Positions 35,944-44,785 of a DNA stretch of 64,000 nt are shown piece by piece (the first letter of the stretch is position 1; each line of letters starts with the position of its first letter). Under the pieces are notes generated by a model, which worked only from the letters and a program-made list of their open reading frames with translations, did no database searches and was not told the DNA's origin. A program made the position numbers and the translations under genes. The DNA is from Croceicoccus mobilis (GTDB taxonomy: Bacteria; Pseudomonadota; Alphaproteobacteria; Sphingomonadales; Sphingomonadaceae): NCBI RefSeq assembly GCF_001661965.1, contig NZ_LYWZ01000011.1:124001-188000 (forward strand), given 5' to 3'.

Positions 35944-37143
35944 TCAGATGCCCCCTGTGACATAGAGAACCAGAACCACAGCTGAAGCGATCGCGGCCAT
36001 ACAGGCAGCCCCGCTCATCCATCTGTGCGCCACGCGCTGCCGCCACGCGATGCCGTTCACCAGCGCAAAGACAAGCAGGAATACAAAGCTCGCGCCCTCC
36101 ACCAGCTGTTCGATCCCACCGATGATGGCCAGCACCATCGCGAGCGCGGAAATGACCAGAACGCCAACATGCGGCACCCCGCTGCCCGAAGTGCGGGCAA
36201 ATGCAGCAGGCAGTTCGCCATCCTTCGCTGCCCCGCCCGCAAGGCGCGCGGTGGCAAAAACGGTCGCATTGATGGCGCTGGCGGTGGAAAATACCGCGGC
36301 GATAGTGACGAGAACGAAGCCCAACGCGCCCAGGGCAGCCTGCCCTGCCTCTGCCAGGGCGATCTCCTCGCGCGCGACGATCTGGTCCGCGCCGGCCAGC
36401 ATGGGCGCGCCAATGGCGACAAGGATATAGGTGAGCGTCGTCGCCGCGATTGACCAAGCCATGGCGCGGCTGATCGTTCTGGGCGGGTCCTTCATTTCGT
36501 CATAGTCGTAGGAAAGGAGCTGAAACCCTTCATAAGCCATGAAAACCACGCCTACGCCTGCCAGCGCACCCAGCGGGCCAACCGCTTCGTGGGCAGGCAG
36601 CGCGAGCCGTTCGGGCGCCCAGTGCCAGAGGCCCAGCCCTGCAAGGCCGAGAAGGATGAGAAGCTTCGCCCAGACCGCGACGAGTTCGACGATGGTGGCC
36701 TGCCGCGCGCCCAGGAGATTAACGCCTGCGATGATCGCGATGGCCGCAATCGAGGCCGCTTTGGCTGCCCAGGCGGGTGCGCCGAATGCGTTCGCGGCAT
36801 AGGCGCCGAAGGTGAAGCCATAGACCGCGACCGTCAGCACATAGCCCGCGATCAGCGTCCACACCACTGCGCGGGCAAGCCGCACATGGCCAAGATCGCG
36901 AAGGAAACCGTAAGAGCCACCGGGCGCGTCCCTCGCCACCGTCAGCCGTGAGTAGCTATGGCCCGTGCCGAATGCGATCAGCCCGCCGATCAGGAAGGAA
37001 ATCGCCGCATAGCGCCCCGCGACCGAGATCACGACGCCAAGCGTCGAAAAGATTCCGCCACCGATCATGCCGCCCACCGCCATCGCCCATGCGCCTCCGA
37101 AACCGAGGACGCCCCCGGTGCGGTTGGTGGACTGGTCGGTCAC
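35944..37143 (-). CDS. APC superfamily amino-acid permease
   Basis: This inner-membrane amino-acid transporter has 399 residues and about 11-12 helices. The N-terminal APC signature reads AVGGMIGGGIFSTLGVVI near residue 20, and FMAYEGFQLLSYDYDEMKDP in the middle corresponds to the TM6 region. The substrate is unknown. I chose the GTG at 37143, which has GGAG six bases upstream and puts TM1 at residue 15. The frame is open to 37416 but would run through the rplS terminator and into rplS. Downstream lies the S9 peptidase, so peptide breakdown and amino-acid uptake may be linked. Confidence 0.85.
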   Translation of the reverse strand: MTDQSTNRTGGVLGFGGAWAMAVGGMIGGGIFSTLGVVISVAGRYAAISFLIGGLIAFGTGHSYSRLTVARDAPGGSYGFLRDLGHVRLARAVVWTLIAGYVLTVAVYGFTFGAYAANAFGAPAWAAKAASIAAIAIIAGVNLLGARQATIVELVAVWAKLLILLGLAGLGLWHWAPERLALPAHEAVGPLGALAGVGVVFMAYEGFQLLSYDYDEMKDPPRTISRAMAWSIAATTLTYILVAIGAPMLAGADQIVAREEIALAEAGQAALGALGFVLVTIAAVFSTASAINATVFATARLAGGAAKDGELPAAFARTSGSGVPHVGVLVISALAMVLAIIGGIEQLVEGASFVFLLVFALVNGIAWRQRVAHRWMSGAACMAAIASAVVLVLYVTGGI

Positions 37144-37183
37144 GCGAAACTCCGGGAAATACGCGCCCGGCATCCGGGCAAAG

Positions 37184-37214
37184 AAAAAGGGCGGCCCCCT
37201 GCCGGGAGCCGCCC
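37184..37214 (-). terminator. Intrinsic terminator of the pgsA-trmD-rplS transcript
   Basis: On the minus strand a stem GGGCGGC...GCCGCCC with an internal G/C-rich loop is followed by TTTTT. It lies 54 bases beyond the rplS stop and before the permease start, so it separates the two units. Confidence 0.75.
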
Positions 37215-37267
37215 TCAATCTAGTCGCTCGTTGCGCAGGACCAAGGGGCCCGCGAAACGAAAGAGGC

Positions 37268-37636
37268 TTATGCCTCCTCGCGCACCGTCTTGCGCTCGGC
37301 GATGCGAGCGCGCTTGCCGGTACGACCGCGCAGATAATACAGCTTGGCACGACGCACGACACCGCGGCGGACCACGGTGATGCTGTCGATGTTGGGCGAG
37401 TACAGCGGGAAAACACGCTCCACGCCTTCGCCGAACGACATCTTGCGAACGGTGAAGTTGGAACCCATGCCGCGGTTCGAACGCGCGATCACCACGCCTT
37501 CGTAGTTCTGCACACGCTCACGCGTGCCTTCCACGACGCGCACGCCGACGCGCACGGTGTCACCCGCACGAAATTCCGGAATATCCTTGCCGAGAGCCTG
37601 GATGGCTTCAGCTTCAAGCTGCTGGATCAGGTTCAT
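37268..37636 (-). CDS. rplS: 50S ribosomal protein L19
   Basis: Ribosomal protein L19 lies at the interface of the 30S and 50S subunits. The 122 residues include the conserved [26 protein letters not shown]-type strand ([12 protein letters not shown]), [10 protein letters not shown] and [19 protein letters not shown]; the short tail after RIAERK is typical. The start overlaps the trmD stop by four bases (ATGA), so translation is coupled. A terminator follows. Confidence 0.98.
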   Translation of the reverse strand: MNLIQQLEAEAIQALGKDIPEFRAGDTVRVGVRVVEGTRERVQNYEGVVIARSNRGMGSNFTVRKMSFGEGVERVFPLYSPNIDSITVVRRGVVRRAKLYYLRGRTGKRARIAERKTVREEA

Positions 37637-38379
37637 TTGCCTGTGCCTTCATCTTTTTGCCGCGCGCCAGAGGCAGGCTGGCCCCGAACGTCACCATGAC
37701 GTTCCCAAAGGTCCGGCCTGCGTAACCGTGTATCGTCTTCGCTTCTCTGCTTTCGCCAAGCAGCGATCTTCGCATGATCCCCCGATCGCAGCACTTCAGG
37801 GATCGTGCGCCCTTCCCATTCAGCGGGCCGGGTGTAATGCGGATATTCGAGGAGGCCGTTCTCGAACGATTCCTCGACTCCGCTAGAAGCGGCGCCCATT
37901 ACGCCGGGAATGAGCCGAATGCAAGCGTCGAGAAGCATCAGCGCGCCGCATTCGCCGCCCGACAGGATGATGTCGCCCATCGACACCTCTTCCACGTCGC
38001 GCCCCTCGAAGATGCGCTCGTCGAAACCCTCGAACCGTCCGCACAGGATGATCGCGCCCGGCCCTGCGGCCAGTTCGCGCACGCGGGCCTGCGTGATCGG
38101 CTTGCCGCGCGGCGTCATCGCCAGCACCGGGCTATCGGGGTTCGTGCTGCGCGCATGGTCGATCGCGGCGGCCAGTACATCGGCCTTCAGCACCATGCCC
38201 GCGCCGCCGCCTGCAGGCGTATCGTCGACGGTGCGATGCTTGTCGGTCGCGAAATCGCGGATCTGCACCGCATCCATCGACCATGCGCCCTCGCCCAGCG
38301 CGCGGCCCGCTAGGCTGTGGCCCAGCGGACCCGGAAACATGTCGGGGTAGAGAGTCAATACGGTGGCAGCGAAAGCCAT
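37633..38379 (-). CDS. trmD: tRNA (guanine-N1)-methyltransferase
   Basis: This SPOUT-class methyltransferase forms m1G37 in tRNAs that read CCN/CUN/CGG codons and so prevents frameshifting. The 248 residues contain the trefoil-knot SAM site [13 protein letters not shown] and [14 protein letters not shown], and the linker and tRNA-binding domain with [12 protein letters not shown] and DHAKIAAWR. It overlaps rplS by four bases and follows pgsA by four bases. In most proteobacteria rimM and rpsP precede trmD, and here they are absent. Confidence 0.97.
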   Translation of the reverse strand: MAFAATVLTLYPDMFPGPLGHSLAGRALGEGAWSMDAVQIRDFATDKHRTVDDTPAGGGAGMVLKADVLAAAIDHARSTNPDSPVLAMTPRGKPITQARVRELAAGPGAIILCGRFEGFDERIFEGRDVEEVSMGDIILSGGECGALMLLDACIRLIPGVMGAASSGVEESFENGLLEYPHYTRPAEWEGRTIPEVLRSGDHAKIAAWRKQRSEDDTRLRRPDLWERHGDVRGQPASGARQKDEGTGK

Positions 38380-38383
38380 GGCT

Positions 38384-38950
38384 TCAATCCATGTGCTTGA
38401 GGCCGACGCGCAGGTAATCCCAACCGGTTATCACCGTCAGCGCCGCTGCCGTCCACAGGCACGCGAGCCCGGTCAATCGCACCCATTCCAGATGCGGGAG
38501 CGCGCCTGCAAGGATCAGCGCGCCCAGCGCGATCAGCTGCGCCGTGGTCTTCCATTTCGCCAGCTTCGACACCGGAACCGATACCTGCACGCCTGCAAGG
38601 AACTCGCGAAGGCCCGACACCGCGATCTCTCGCAACAGGATCACCAATCCGGCCAGCGCGTGAAGATCGCCGACATAGGGGCCCGACATTCCGCCCTTCA
38701 ATGCGAGCACGAGGATCACCGCGCCGACCATCAGCTTGTCCGCGATCGGATCGAGAAAGATGCCCAGACGGCTCACCCGCCCACTGGCGCGTGCCAGATA
38801 ACCGTCAAAATAATCGGTTATCGCCGCCAGCGCATAGAGCACGAAAGCGATGGCGTGCCCCAGCACCCAGTCGGGCCACCACAGCAGCGCGACAAAAAAG
38901 GGGACGGCAAAAATGCGCGAGAGCGTGAGAAGGTTCGGAAGTGTCAGCAT
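38384..38950 (-). CDS. pgsA: CDP-diacylglycerol-glycerol-3-phosphate 3-phosphatidyltransferase
   Basis: This inner-membrane enzyme makes phosphatidylglycerol phosphate, the committed step to PG and cardiolipin. The 188 residues contain the complete CDP-alcohol phosphotransferase motif, [18 protein letters not shown] followed by FLDPIADK, and about five membrane helices. It ends four bases before trmD, so all three genes on this strand probably share one transcript starting near 39000, where the 162-base gap to the divergent MFS gene holds AT-rich patches. Confidence 0.94.
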   Translation of the reverse strand: MLTLPNLLTLSRIFAVPFFVALLWWPDWVLGHAIAFVLYALAAITDYFDGYLARASGRVSRLGIFLDPIADKLMVGAVILVLALKGGMSGPYVGDLHALAGLVILLREIAVSGLREFLAGVQVSVPVSKLAKWKTTAQLIALGALILAGALPHLEWVRLTGLACLWTAAALTVITGWDYLRVGLKHMD

Positions 38951-39112
38951 AAGAGTCGCGCCAGCATGTAGCGCACGCCGCTCGCCGTGCCAAAGGGAAC
39001 GCGACGCCTCCTTAACCGCTTTCTGGGTAAATACCGCTTTTTAGGGCCAACCCGGCACGCTTGGGCTTGTGCCGGCGGGCATCACGGTTAAGGACGACGC
39101 GACAAGTTCATC

Positions 39113-40417
39113 ATGCTCACTTCCACCGATCTTCTGCGCCGGCGCCGTTTTCTGCCGTTGTTCGTCACCCAGGTTCTGGGGGCGTTCAACGACAATCTGT
39201 ACAAGAACGCGATGGTGCTGTTCGTGGTGTACGCAGTGTACTCCAGCGCAGAGCAGGAGTTCTGGTTCTCGGCCATCGCGCAGGCATTGTTCACCTTGCC
39301 CTTCGTGCTGTTCTCGGCGCTTTCGGGCCAGCTCGCGGACATGCGCGACAAGGCGATGATCATCCGCTGGGTCAAGATCGCGGAGATCGGGATCATGAGC
39401 GTCGGCGCAACCGGCCTTGTGCTCGCGACATTGGGGATCGGCGTCCATGCCATCGCCATTCCGCTGCTGCTGCTCGCGCTATTCGCCATGGGCCTGCACT
39501 CCACGTTTTTCGGCCCGATCAAATATGCGATCCTGCCGCAGCATCTCGACCGCAGCGAAGTGCTGGCAGGCACCGGACTGGTCGAGGCCGGGACCTATCT
39601 CGCGGTGCTGGGCGGCACGATCCTTGCGGGCTGGATCTCGGCAGAGGTCGCCGCAATCCTCGTCATCCTGCTGGCCATGGTCGGCTATGCGACCGGCAGG
39701 CAGGTCCCCCCCGCCCCGGCGCAGGGCGCGGTGGAGAAGATCGACTTCAACATCATCCGCTCCTCCATCAACGTGGTGAAGGGTTCGATGGAGGATGCGC
39801 GAGTCTATTACGCCATTCTCGCCATCAGCCTGTTCTGGACCATCGGCGCGGTATTGTTCATCGAATTCCCGCCACTGGCCAAGAACGTGCTGACCGCCAG
39901 CAAGGAAGTGGCGAGCCTGTTCCTTGTCGTGTTCTCGATCGGGGTCGCCATCGGCTCGGTCTCGATCAACGCGCTGCTGAAAGGCGACGTGTCAGCCCGC
40001 TTTGCACCGATTTCGGTGCTGGCCATGGGCGCGTTCGTCGTCGCCTTTCATCTGGTGTGTAAGGCGTGGGTGCCGCATGACAGGCTTTATGGCGTGATGG
40101 AATTCATCCAGCTTCCGCTGGCCGCGCCTTTGCTGCTCAGCCTGCTGGGTATCTCGATCGCTGGCGGCATGTTCGTGGTGCCGCTCTATGCCTTCCTGAC
40201 GACCGTGGTCGACAAATCGCAGACCGCGCGCGCGGTGGCGGCAAATAATTTCGTGAACAGCTTCGCGATGGTGGGCGGATCGGGCGTTGCCATCGGTCTC
40301 AACTTCATCGGCATCAGCATTGTCGACCAGCTGCTTCTGGCAGCGGCCATGTGCATCGTGTCGGCATGGCTCGGCTGGGTGCTGCACAAGGCGGAGCTGC
40401 GGCTCGCCCCTGCGTAA
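39113..40417 (+). CDS. MFS transporter related to lysophospholipid transporter LplT
   Basis: This 434-residue carrier has 12 membrane segments. Its N-terminus QVLGAFNDNLYKNAMVLFV and the loop FFGPIKYAILPQ are the signatures of the LplT / Aas N-terminal family, which flips lysophospholipids inward for re-acylation. It lacks the acyltransferase and acyl-ACP synthetase domains that fused members carry, and no such gene is adjacent. Next to pgsA, divergently transcribed, a role in phospholipid turnover is plausible but inferred. Confidence 0.85.
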   Translation: MLTSTDLLRRRRFLPLFVTQVLGAFNDNLYKNAMVLFVVYAVYSSAEQEFWFSAIAQALFTLPFVLFSALSGQLADMRDKAMIIRWVKIAEIGIMSVGATGLVLATLGIGVHAIAIPLLLLALFAMGLHSTFFGPIKYAILPQHLDRSEVLAGTGLVEAGTYLAVLGGTILAGWISAEVAAILVILLAMVGYATGRQVPPAPAQGAVEKIDFNIIRSSINVVKGSMEDARVYYAILAISLFWTIGAVLFIEFPPLAKNVLTASKEVASLFLVVFSIGVAIGSVSINALLKGDVSARFAPISVLAMGAFVVAFHLVCKAWVPHDRLYGVMEFIQLPLAAPLLLSLLGISIAGGMFVVPLYAFLTTVVDKSQTARAVAANNFVNSFAMVGGSGVAIGLNFIGISIVDQLLLAAAMCIVSAWLGWVLHKAELRLAPA

Positions 40418-40432
40418 TGCCTTAAGGTGGGA

Positions 40433-40672
40433 TCAGGCGAAGAAGCCGATCACCGCCATGAAGCAAGCGCAATAGGCCATCAGGAAATCTTTCGCATCGT
40501 TGGTATTGATGCCCCAGAACAGCTCCTGTGGCTCTTCCTGTTTGATTTCAGGAAGATGCGGCGCGATCTTACGACCGAACCAGCCCTGCACGGCAGCCCT
40601 GCGACGCGCCAGCGGCTGATTGAGCGGCATGCGAAGCGGAACGCGAATGGCGGGGGTGGCGGCATGGATCAT
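40433..40672 (-). CDS. Small hypothetical protein with C-terminal membrane helix
   Basis: I do not recognise a family. The 79-residue product has a basic N-terminal half (RVPLRMPLNQPLARRRAAV), a short acidic segment, and one hydrophobic helix at the extreme C-terminus (FLMAYCACFMAVIGFFA), which suggests a tail-anchored membrane protein. Codon third positions are strongly G/C, like real genes here. The ATG at 40672 is uncertain: a GTG at 40681 has AGAGGT a few bases upstream. It is convergent with the LplT-like gene. Confidence 0.55.
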   Translation of the reverse strand: MIHAATPAIRVPLRMPLNQPLARRRAAVQGWFGRKIAPHLPEIKQEEPQELFWGINTNDAKDFLMAYCACFMAVIGFFA

Positions 40673-40890
40673 GGCTGGCACTCGACCTCTTGGCTTGAAC
40701 TCGTTCCCTCGCGTCTCGCCCTTCACAACGAGCCACGGCGGTAACGTTTCCTTAACCAAGCTTAACGGGCAAGCACGCGAAGGGGTTATGCCTCCACTGC
40801 CCCGAACCGGGACATGGGCGCACCGGGGCCAGCGTTAACCATTATGATGCACGGAATTACACGCAGTCCGGACCGGCCCTGCGCCGAAGA

Positions 40891-41319
40891 TCAGCCCTTC
40901 TTGGCGTTCGCCTTGGACATGGAGAGAATTTTTTTCCACTCATCGGGCCGGACTTCGCAGACGGAGAGGCGCATGAGCTTGCGCAATTCCATCTCTTCCA
41001 GCGAATCCTCGGCCTTGATCTCCTTCAGCGTCACCGGTGCAGGCAGCTTCTCGACCGGCTTCACCTTGACCGCGGCCCACTTGCCGGTGTCATCGGTGGG
41101 ATCGCCGATGCCCGCCTCGCTAATCTCGCCGATACCGACGATCTCAAGCCCGATGTTGGAGTGGTAGAAGAAGAACTTCTCGCCCTTCTTCATCGCCTGA
41201 AGGTTGTTGCGGGCGCGATAATTGCGCACCCCGTCCCAGGTGCCCTCGCCCTCTTCGACCATGTCATCCCATGAATAGACATTGGGCTCCGACTTCATCA
41301 GCCAGTAGCGCTTTGCCAT
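40891..41319 (-). CDS. EVE domain protein
   Basis: This 142-residue protein is made entirely of an EVE (YTH/PUA-like) fold, recognisable by YWLMKSEPNVYSWDDM at the start, WDGVRNYRARNNLQAM and FFYHSNIGLEIVGIGE. EVE proteins bind modified nucleobases in DNA or RNA; the target here is unknown and no restriction system is near. The ATG at 41319 leaves only two residues before the first strand. tRNA-Ala is 57 bases upstream on the same strand. Confidence 0.93.
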   Translation of the reverse strand: MAKRYWLMKSEPNVYSWDDMVEEGEGTWDGVRNYRARNNLQAMKKGEKFFFYHSNIGLEIVGIGEISEAGIGDPTDDTGKWAAVKVKPVEKLPAPVTLKEIKAEDSLEEMELRKLMRLSVCEVRPDEWKKILSMSKANAKKG

Positions 41320-41376
41320 CGGGGCGTCTCCCTGCGGGTCATGATCGGGTGGCCGGATCGGCCTGAAAAGAAGCGA

Positions 41377-41452
<76 letters not shown>

Positions 41453-41641
41453 ATTCTTTCCATCGCGCCGCCGCCTTTCGGCGTGGCAGGCATCCGTGGG
41501 GGGATGCCGATGTTTTTTCCGCGTTTCGAACGTGGTGTCCGGTGCGGAGAGCGGCTCTCTAGTCAGGCCTTTCGCAGCTTGCAAGTGCAAAATGCACTGT
41601 GGCGAAAATCCTTTTCGAGAGCCGCCCGATCCCGCGAAGGA

Positions 41642-41965
41642 TCAGTTGTCGCGGTCGTCGTCGTCGTCGCTCGCCTTGGTCACGCCAAGATCGTCGTCGC
41701 CGCCGAGATCAACGTCATTGTCGGGCGAATCGTCGTCATCGTCGACATCGATGTCGAGATCGTCGTCACCCAGATCCTCGTCGTTCTCCTGCTTCTTGTC
41801 CTTCGCCTCCTCATAGGGAATTGGCTGCTTGGACTTCAGCACGGGCTCGGGCGTCCATTCGTTACCGCATTCGATGCAGTGAACCGGATCGTCCTTGCCG
41901 AGATCGTAGAAGCGGGTGCCGCATTTCGGGCAGGTGTGCTTGGCACCCCATTCGGGCTTGACCAT
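41642..41965 (-). CDS. FYDLN acid domain protein (TIGR02300 family)
   Basis: This 107-residue protein has an N-terminal rubredoxin-like zinc ribbon (TCPKCGTRFYDLGKDD, then CIECGNEW) and a long, very acidic tail of Asp runs from about residue 63 on. It fits the alphaproteobacterial FYDLN-acid family of unknown function. I chose the ATG at 41965 because GAGG lies six bases upstream and the protein then starts MVKPEWG as family members do. Repetitive GTC/ATC bases at 41640-41770 are merely the Asp-rich tail. It is divergent from aroA. Confidence 0.88.
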   Translation of the reverse strand: MVKPEWGAKHTCPKCGTRFYDLGKDDPVHCIECGNEWTPEPVLKSKQPIPYEEAKDKKQENDEDLGDDDLDIDVDDDDDSPDNDVDLGGDDDLGVTKASDDDDDRDN

Positions 41966-42136
41966 GAAAACCTCGTCGCTGTGCGCCATGGGAACAATCC
42001 CAGCAGCGCCATTACCTTGAATAGAAAACCGTGTGCCGGAACAGAATCGGATGGGAAAACCACCCCGCAGCCCCGGCAGGAGCCGCGCGCCTTGCCATAG
42101 GGCTTGCGCGCTGTCAAAAGCCCCGCGCCGATCCCA

Positions 42137-43525
42137 ATGGACATTGACCACGTGAGCCACGCTAATCTTGCCCCTTCGCCGCGCCTTTTCAAGGCAGGCG
42201 CCCCCCTTACCGGTCGCATCCGCGTGCCCGGCGACAAATCGATCAGCCACCGATCGCTGATGTTCGGCGCGCTGGCGAGCGGCGAGACCCGCGTGCGCGG
42301 ATTGCTGGAGGGCGAGGACGTGATGGCGACGGGCCGCGCGCTGACCGCGATGGGCGCGCATATCACCACCCGCGCCACGGCAGAGGGTGAGGAATATCTG
42401 GTCCGAGGTACCGGCGTCGGCGCGCTTATGCAGCCTGAAACCGCGCTGGACATGGGCAATTCGGGCACATCCACGCGCCTGCTGATGGGGCTGGTGGCGA
42501 GCCATGCGATCACTGCGACCTTTATCGGCGATGCCAGCCTGTCAAAACGCCCCATGGGGCGCGTGATCGATCCGCTCACGCTGATGGGCGCCGAGTTCAC
42601 TGCCACCCCCGGCGCAAAAGGCGCGCAGACGCTGCCGCTGACGATGCGCGGCGCCTATCCCGCCGTGCCGATCGAATATCGCCTGCCGGTCGCATCCGCG
42701 CAGGTTAAAAGCGCGGTGCTGCTCGCCGGCCTCAACACGCCGGGCATTACCCGCGTGATCGAACCTGTCGCCACCCGCGACCATACCGAACGCATGCTGA
42801 CAGGCTTCGGCGCGGAGCTGGAAGTCGAAGAGGTGGACGGCGAGCGCATCATTTCGATTCGCGGCGAAGCGGAATTGATCGCGCAGGACATCACCGTTCC
42901 GGGCGATCCGTCTTCAGCCGCCTTCTTCGTAGTCGCCGCCCTGCTGGTCGAGGGCAGCGATCTCATTATCGAAAACGTCGGCCTCAACCCCACCCGCGCC
43001 GCGCTTTTCACCGTGCTTCGCCAGATGGGCGGCAGCATCGAGGAACTGGGCCGCCGCGAAATCGGTGGTGAGCCGGTCGCCGACCTGCGGGTGCGTCATT
43101 CGCAGCTGACCGGCGTGGAGGTCGATCCCGCCCTCGCCCCCGCCATGATCGATGAATTCCCCGTGCTGTTCGTCGCAGCCTCTCTGGCAAAGGGGCGCAC
43201 CGTCACTACGGGGCTGGAAGAGCTGCGCGTCAAGGAATCGGACCGTCTGAACGCCATGGCCGAGGCGCTTACATCGGCTGGCGCGACTATCGAGGAGCGC
43301 GAGGACGGGCTGATCATCACCGGCACCGGCGGCGAACCGCTGCGCGGCACGGCGAACAGCCATGTCACGACCCATCTCGATCACCGTATCGCCATGAGCA
43401 TGGCGGTCGCAGGCCTGGCCAGCAAGGACGGGGTCGACATCGACGATATCAGCCCTATCGCTACCAGCTTCCCCAATTTCATGGCGTTGCTGGAGCAGGC
43501 GCAGGAAGCCGACACCGCCGAATGA
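42137..43525 (+). CDS. aroA: 3-phosphoshikimate 1-carboxyvinyltransferase (EPSP synthase), class II-like
   Basis: This shikimate-pathway enzyme joins shikimate-3-phosphate and PEP. The 462 residues contain GDKSISHRSLMFG near the N-terminus, FIGDASLSKRPMGRV, SAQVKSAVLLAGL and EELRVKESDRL. Overall similarity is to the class II (Agrobacterium CP4-type) enzymes. The PEP-site motif is GNSGTSTRL, retaining Gly where CP4 has the Ala linked to glyphosate tolerance. I chose the ATG at 42137; a TTG at 42104 and a GTG at 42152 are possible. It overlaps the deaminase gene by four bases and heads an aroA-cmk-rpsA block. Confidence 0.95.
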   Translation: MDIDHVSHANLAPSPRLFKAGAPLTGRIRVPGDKSISHRSLMFGALASGETRVRGLLEGEDVMATGRALTAMGAHITTRATAEGEEYLVRGTGVGALMQPETALDMGNSGTSTRLLMGLVASHAITATFIGDASLSKRPMGRVIDPLTLMGAEFTATPGAKGAQTLPLTMRGAYPAVPIEYRLPVASAQVKSAVLLAGLNTPGITRVIEPVATRDHTERMLTGFGAELEVEEVDGERIISIRGEAELIAQDITVPGDPSSAAFFVVAALLVEGSDLIIENVGLNPTRAALFTVLRQMGGSIEELGRREIGGEPVADLRVRHSQLTGVEVDPALAPAMIDEFPVLFVAASLAKGRTVTTGLEELRVKESDRLNAMAEALTSAGATIEEREDGLIITGTGGEPLRGTANSHVTTHLDHRIAMSMAVAGLASKDGVDIDDISPIATSFPNFMALLEQAQEADTAE

Positions 43526-43962
43526 GCATCCACACAGCCTGCATCGATGCCTGTTTCGATCTGGCGATGGAAAGCCGGGGCGAAGGCGGGCTTCCGATCG
43601 GATCGGTGCTCGCTCGCGGCGACAAAATCATCGGGCGCGGCCATAATCGCCGGGTACAGCAAGGGAATCCGATCCTGCATGGCGAGATGGATGCGCTTCG
43701 CGATGCGGGGCGTCAGGAAAGCTACCGCGACACAGTGCTCTATACCTCTCTTTCGCCCTGCATGATGTGCGCGGGCACGATCGTGCAGTTCAAGATCCCG
43801 CGCGTCGTCATATGCGAAAACCTGAACTTTGGCGGGAACGAACAATTCCTGATCGAACGCGGCGTCACGGTCGAGGTGCTGAACGAACAGCGCTTCGTGG
43901 ACATGATGGCCCGCTTTATTGAAGAGCAGCCCGCGCTGTGGGACGAGGACATCGCCGAATGA
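43522..43962 (+). CDS. Nucleobase/nucleoside deaminase resembling fungal cytosine deaminase
   Basis: This zinc-dependent deaminase has 146 residues. The metal site is HGEMDAL (His and catalytic Glu) plus SPCMMCAG (PCxxC). The C-terminal part, [18 protein letters not shown] and [13 protein letters not shown], closely recalls yeast Fcy1 cytosine deaminase, more than TadA or ComEB. It may convert cytosine or a related base for pyrimidine salvage. The start overlaps aroA's stop (ATGA) and the stop is 46 bases before cmk, so it is inserted in the aroA-cmk unit and translationally coupled to aroA. Confidence 0.88.
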   Translation: MSIHTACIDACFDLAMESRGEGGLPIGSVLARGDKIIGRGHNRRVQQGNPILHGEMDALRDAGRQESYRDTVLYTSLSPCMMCAGTIVQFKIPRVVICENLNFGGNEQFLIERGVTVEVLNEQRFVDMMARFIEEQPALWDEDIAE

Positions 43963-44008
43963 CAGCGATCGCCTGCCTGACGTAACAATCCGAGAGTATC
44001 CTGCATCC

Positions 44009-44650
44009 ATGACCAAAGCCCTGATCATCGCCGTCGACGGCCCCACCGCCAGCGGCAAGGGGACCATCGCCCGGGGCCTCGCGAAACATTATGGCCTGCC
44101 GCATCTCGACACCGGCCTCCTCTATCGCGCCGTGGGCAAGCAGGTACGCCTGTCGGGCGGCGACCCCGACGATCCGCTGGACGCAGCCCGTGCGACGGGA
44201 TTTCCCGACGAACTGCTGGAAGAACCGGACCTGCGCAGCGAAGCCGTGGGCGCGCTGGCTAGCCGCGTTTCGGTGCACAAGCGCGTCCGCGCAGCCCTCC
44301 TCGAACGGCAGCGCGCATTCGCGGCGCAGGCAGGCGGCGCAGTGCTCGACGGGCGCGACATCGGCACGGTCATCGTGCCGGACGCCCCGGTAAAGCTCTT
44401 CGTCACCGCCAGCCTGCCCGCCCGCGCCCGCCGCCGCTATGCCGAGAGCATCAAGCGCGGCGACGATGTCACGCTGGAGCAGGTCACCGACGACCTTGCC
44501 GCCCGCGACGAACGTGACCGCAATCGCGCCGAAGCGCCGCTGGTGCAGGCAAGCGATGCACTGCTGCTCGACAATTCGCAGCTGACGCCCGCGGAATCGC
44601 TGGAAGCTGCCATCGCGCTGGTCGAAGAGGCCCGCGAACGAGCAGGCTGA
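44009..44650 (+). CDS. cmk: Cytidylate kinase
   Basis: This enzyme phosphorylates CMP and dCMP with ATP. The 213 residues show the intact P-loop GPTASGKGT, the substrate motif [20 protein letters not shown] and the arginine cluster [13 protein letters not shown]. It is the canonical copy; a divergent paralogue lies at 27195. The ATG at 44009 begins directly at the P-loop strand and is preceded by a short spacer after the deaminase. Upstream aroA and downstream rpsA match the conserved proteobacterial order. Confidence 0.96.
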   Translation: MTKALIIAVDGPTASGKGTIARGLAKHYGLPHLDTGLLYRAVGKQVRLSGGDPDDPLDAARATGFPDELLEEPDLRSEAVGALASRVSVHKRVRAALLERQRAFAAQAGGAVLDGRDIGTVIVPDAPVKLFVTASLPARARRRYAESIKRGDDVTLEQVTDDLAARDERDRNRAEAPLVQASDALLLDNSQLTPAESLEAAIALVEEARERAG

Positions 44651-44785
44651 AGCGTTCATCACGCACGACAGGCCACCTGAAAGCTCCATCTTTACAGGAA
44701 CACGAGCGGCATGCCCCCGTTCTGCCACAAACGGCCCGCCCCTCAAGCCAGAGGCCGTGAAACGCAGAATAGAAAGTCCGTCTAC

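Noticed and set aside
37144-37416. N-terminal extension of the amino-acid permease frame to 37416
   Set aside because: It would cross the rplS terminator and enter the rplS gene on the same strand; the GTG at 37143 has a well-placed GGAG.
41640-41775. GTC/ATC-rich repetitive stretch that at first looked like a short tandem repeat or CRISPR-like element
   Set aside because: It is the Asp-codon tail of the FYDLN protein on the minus strand; there are no regular repeats with unique spacers.
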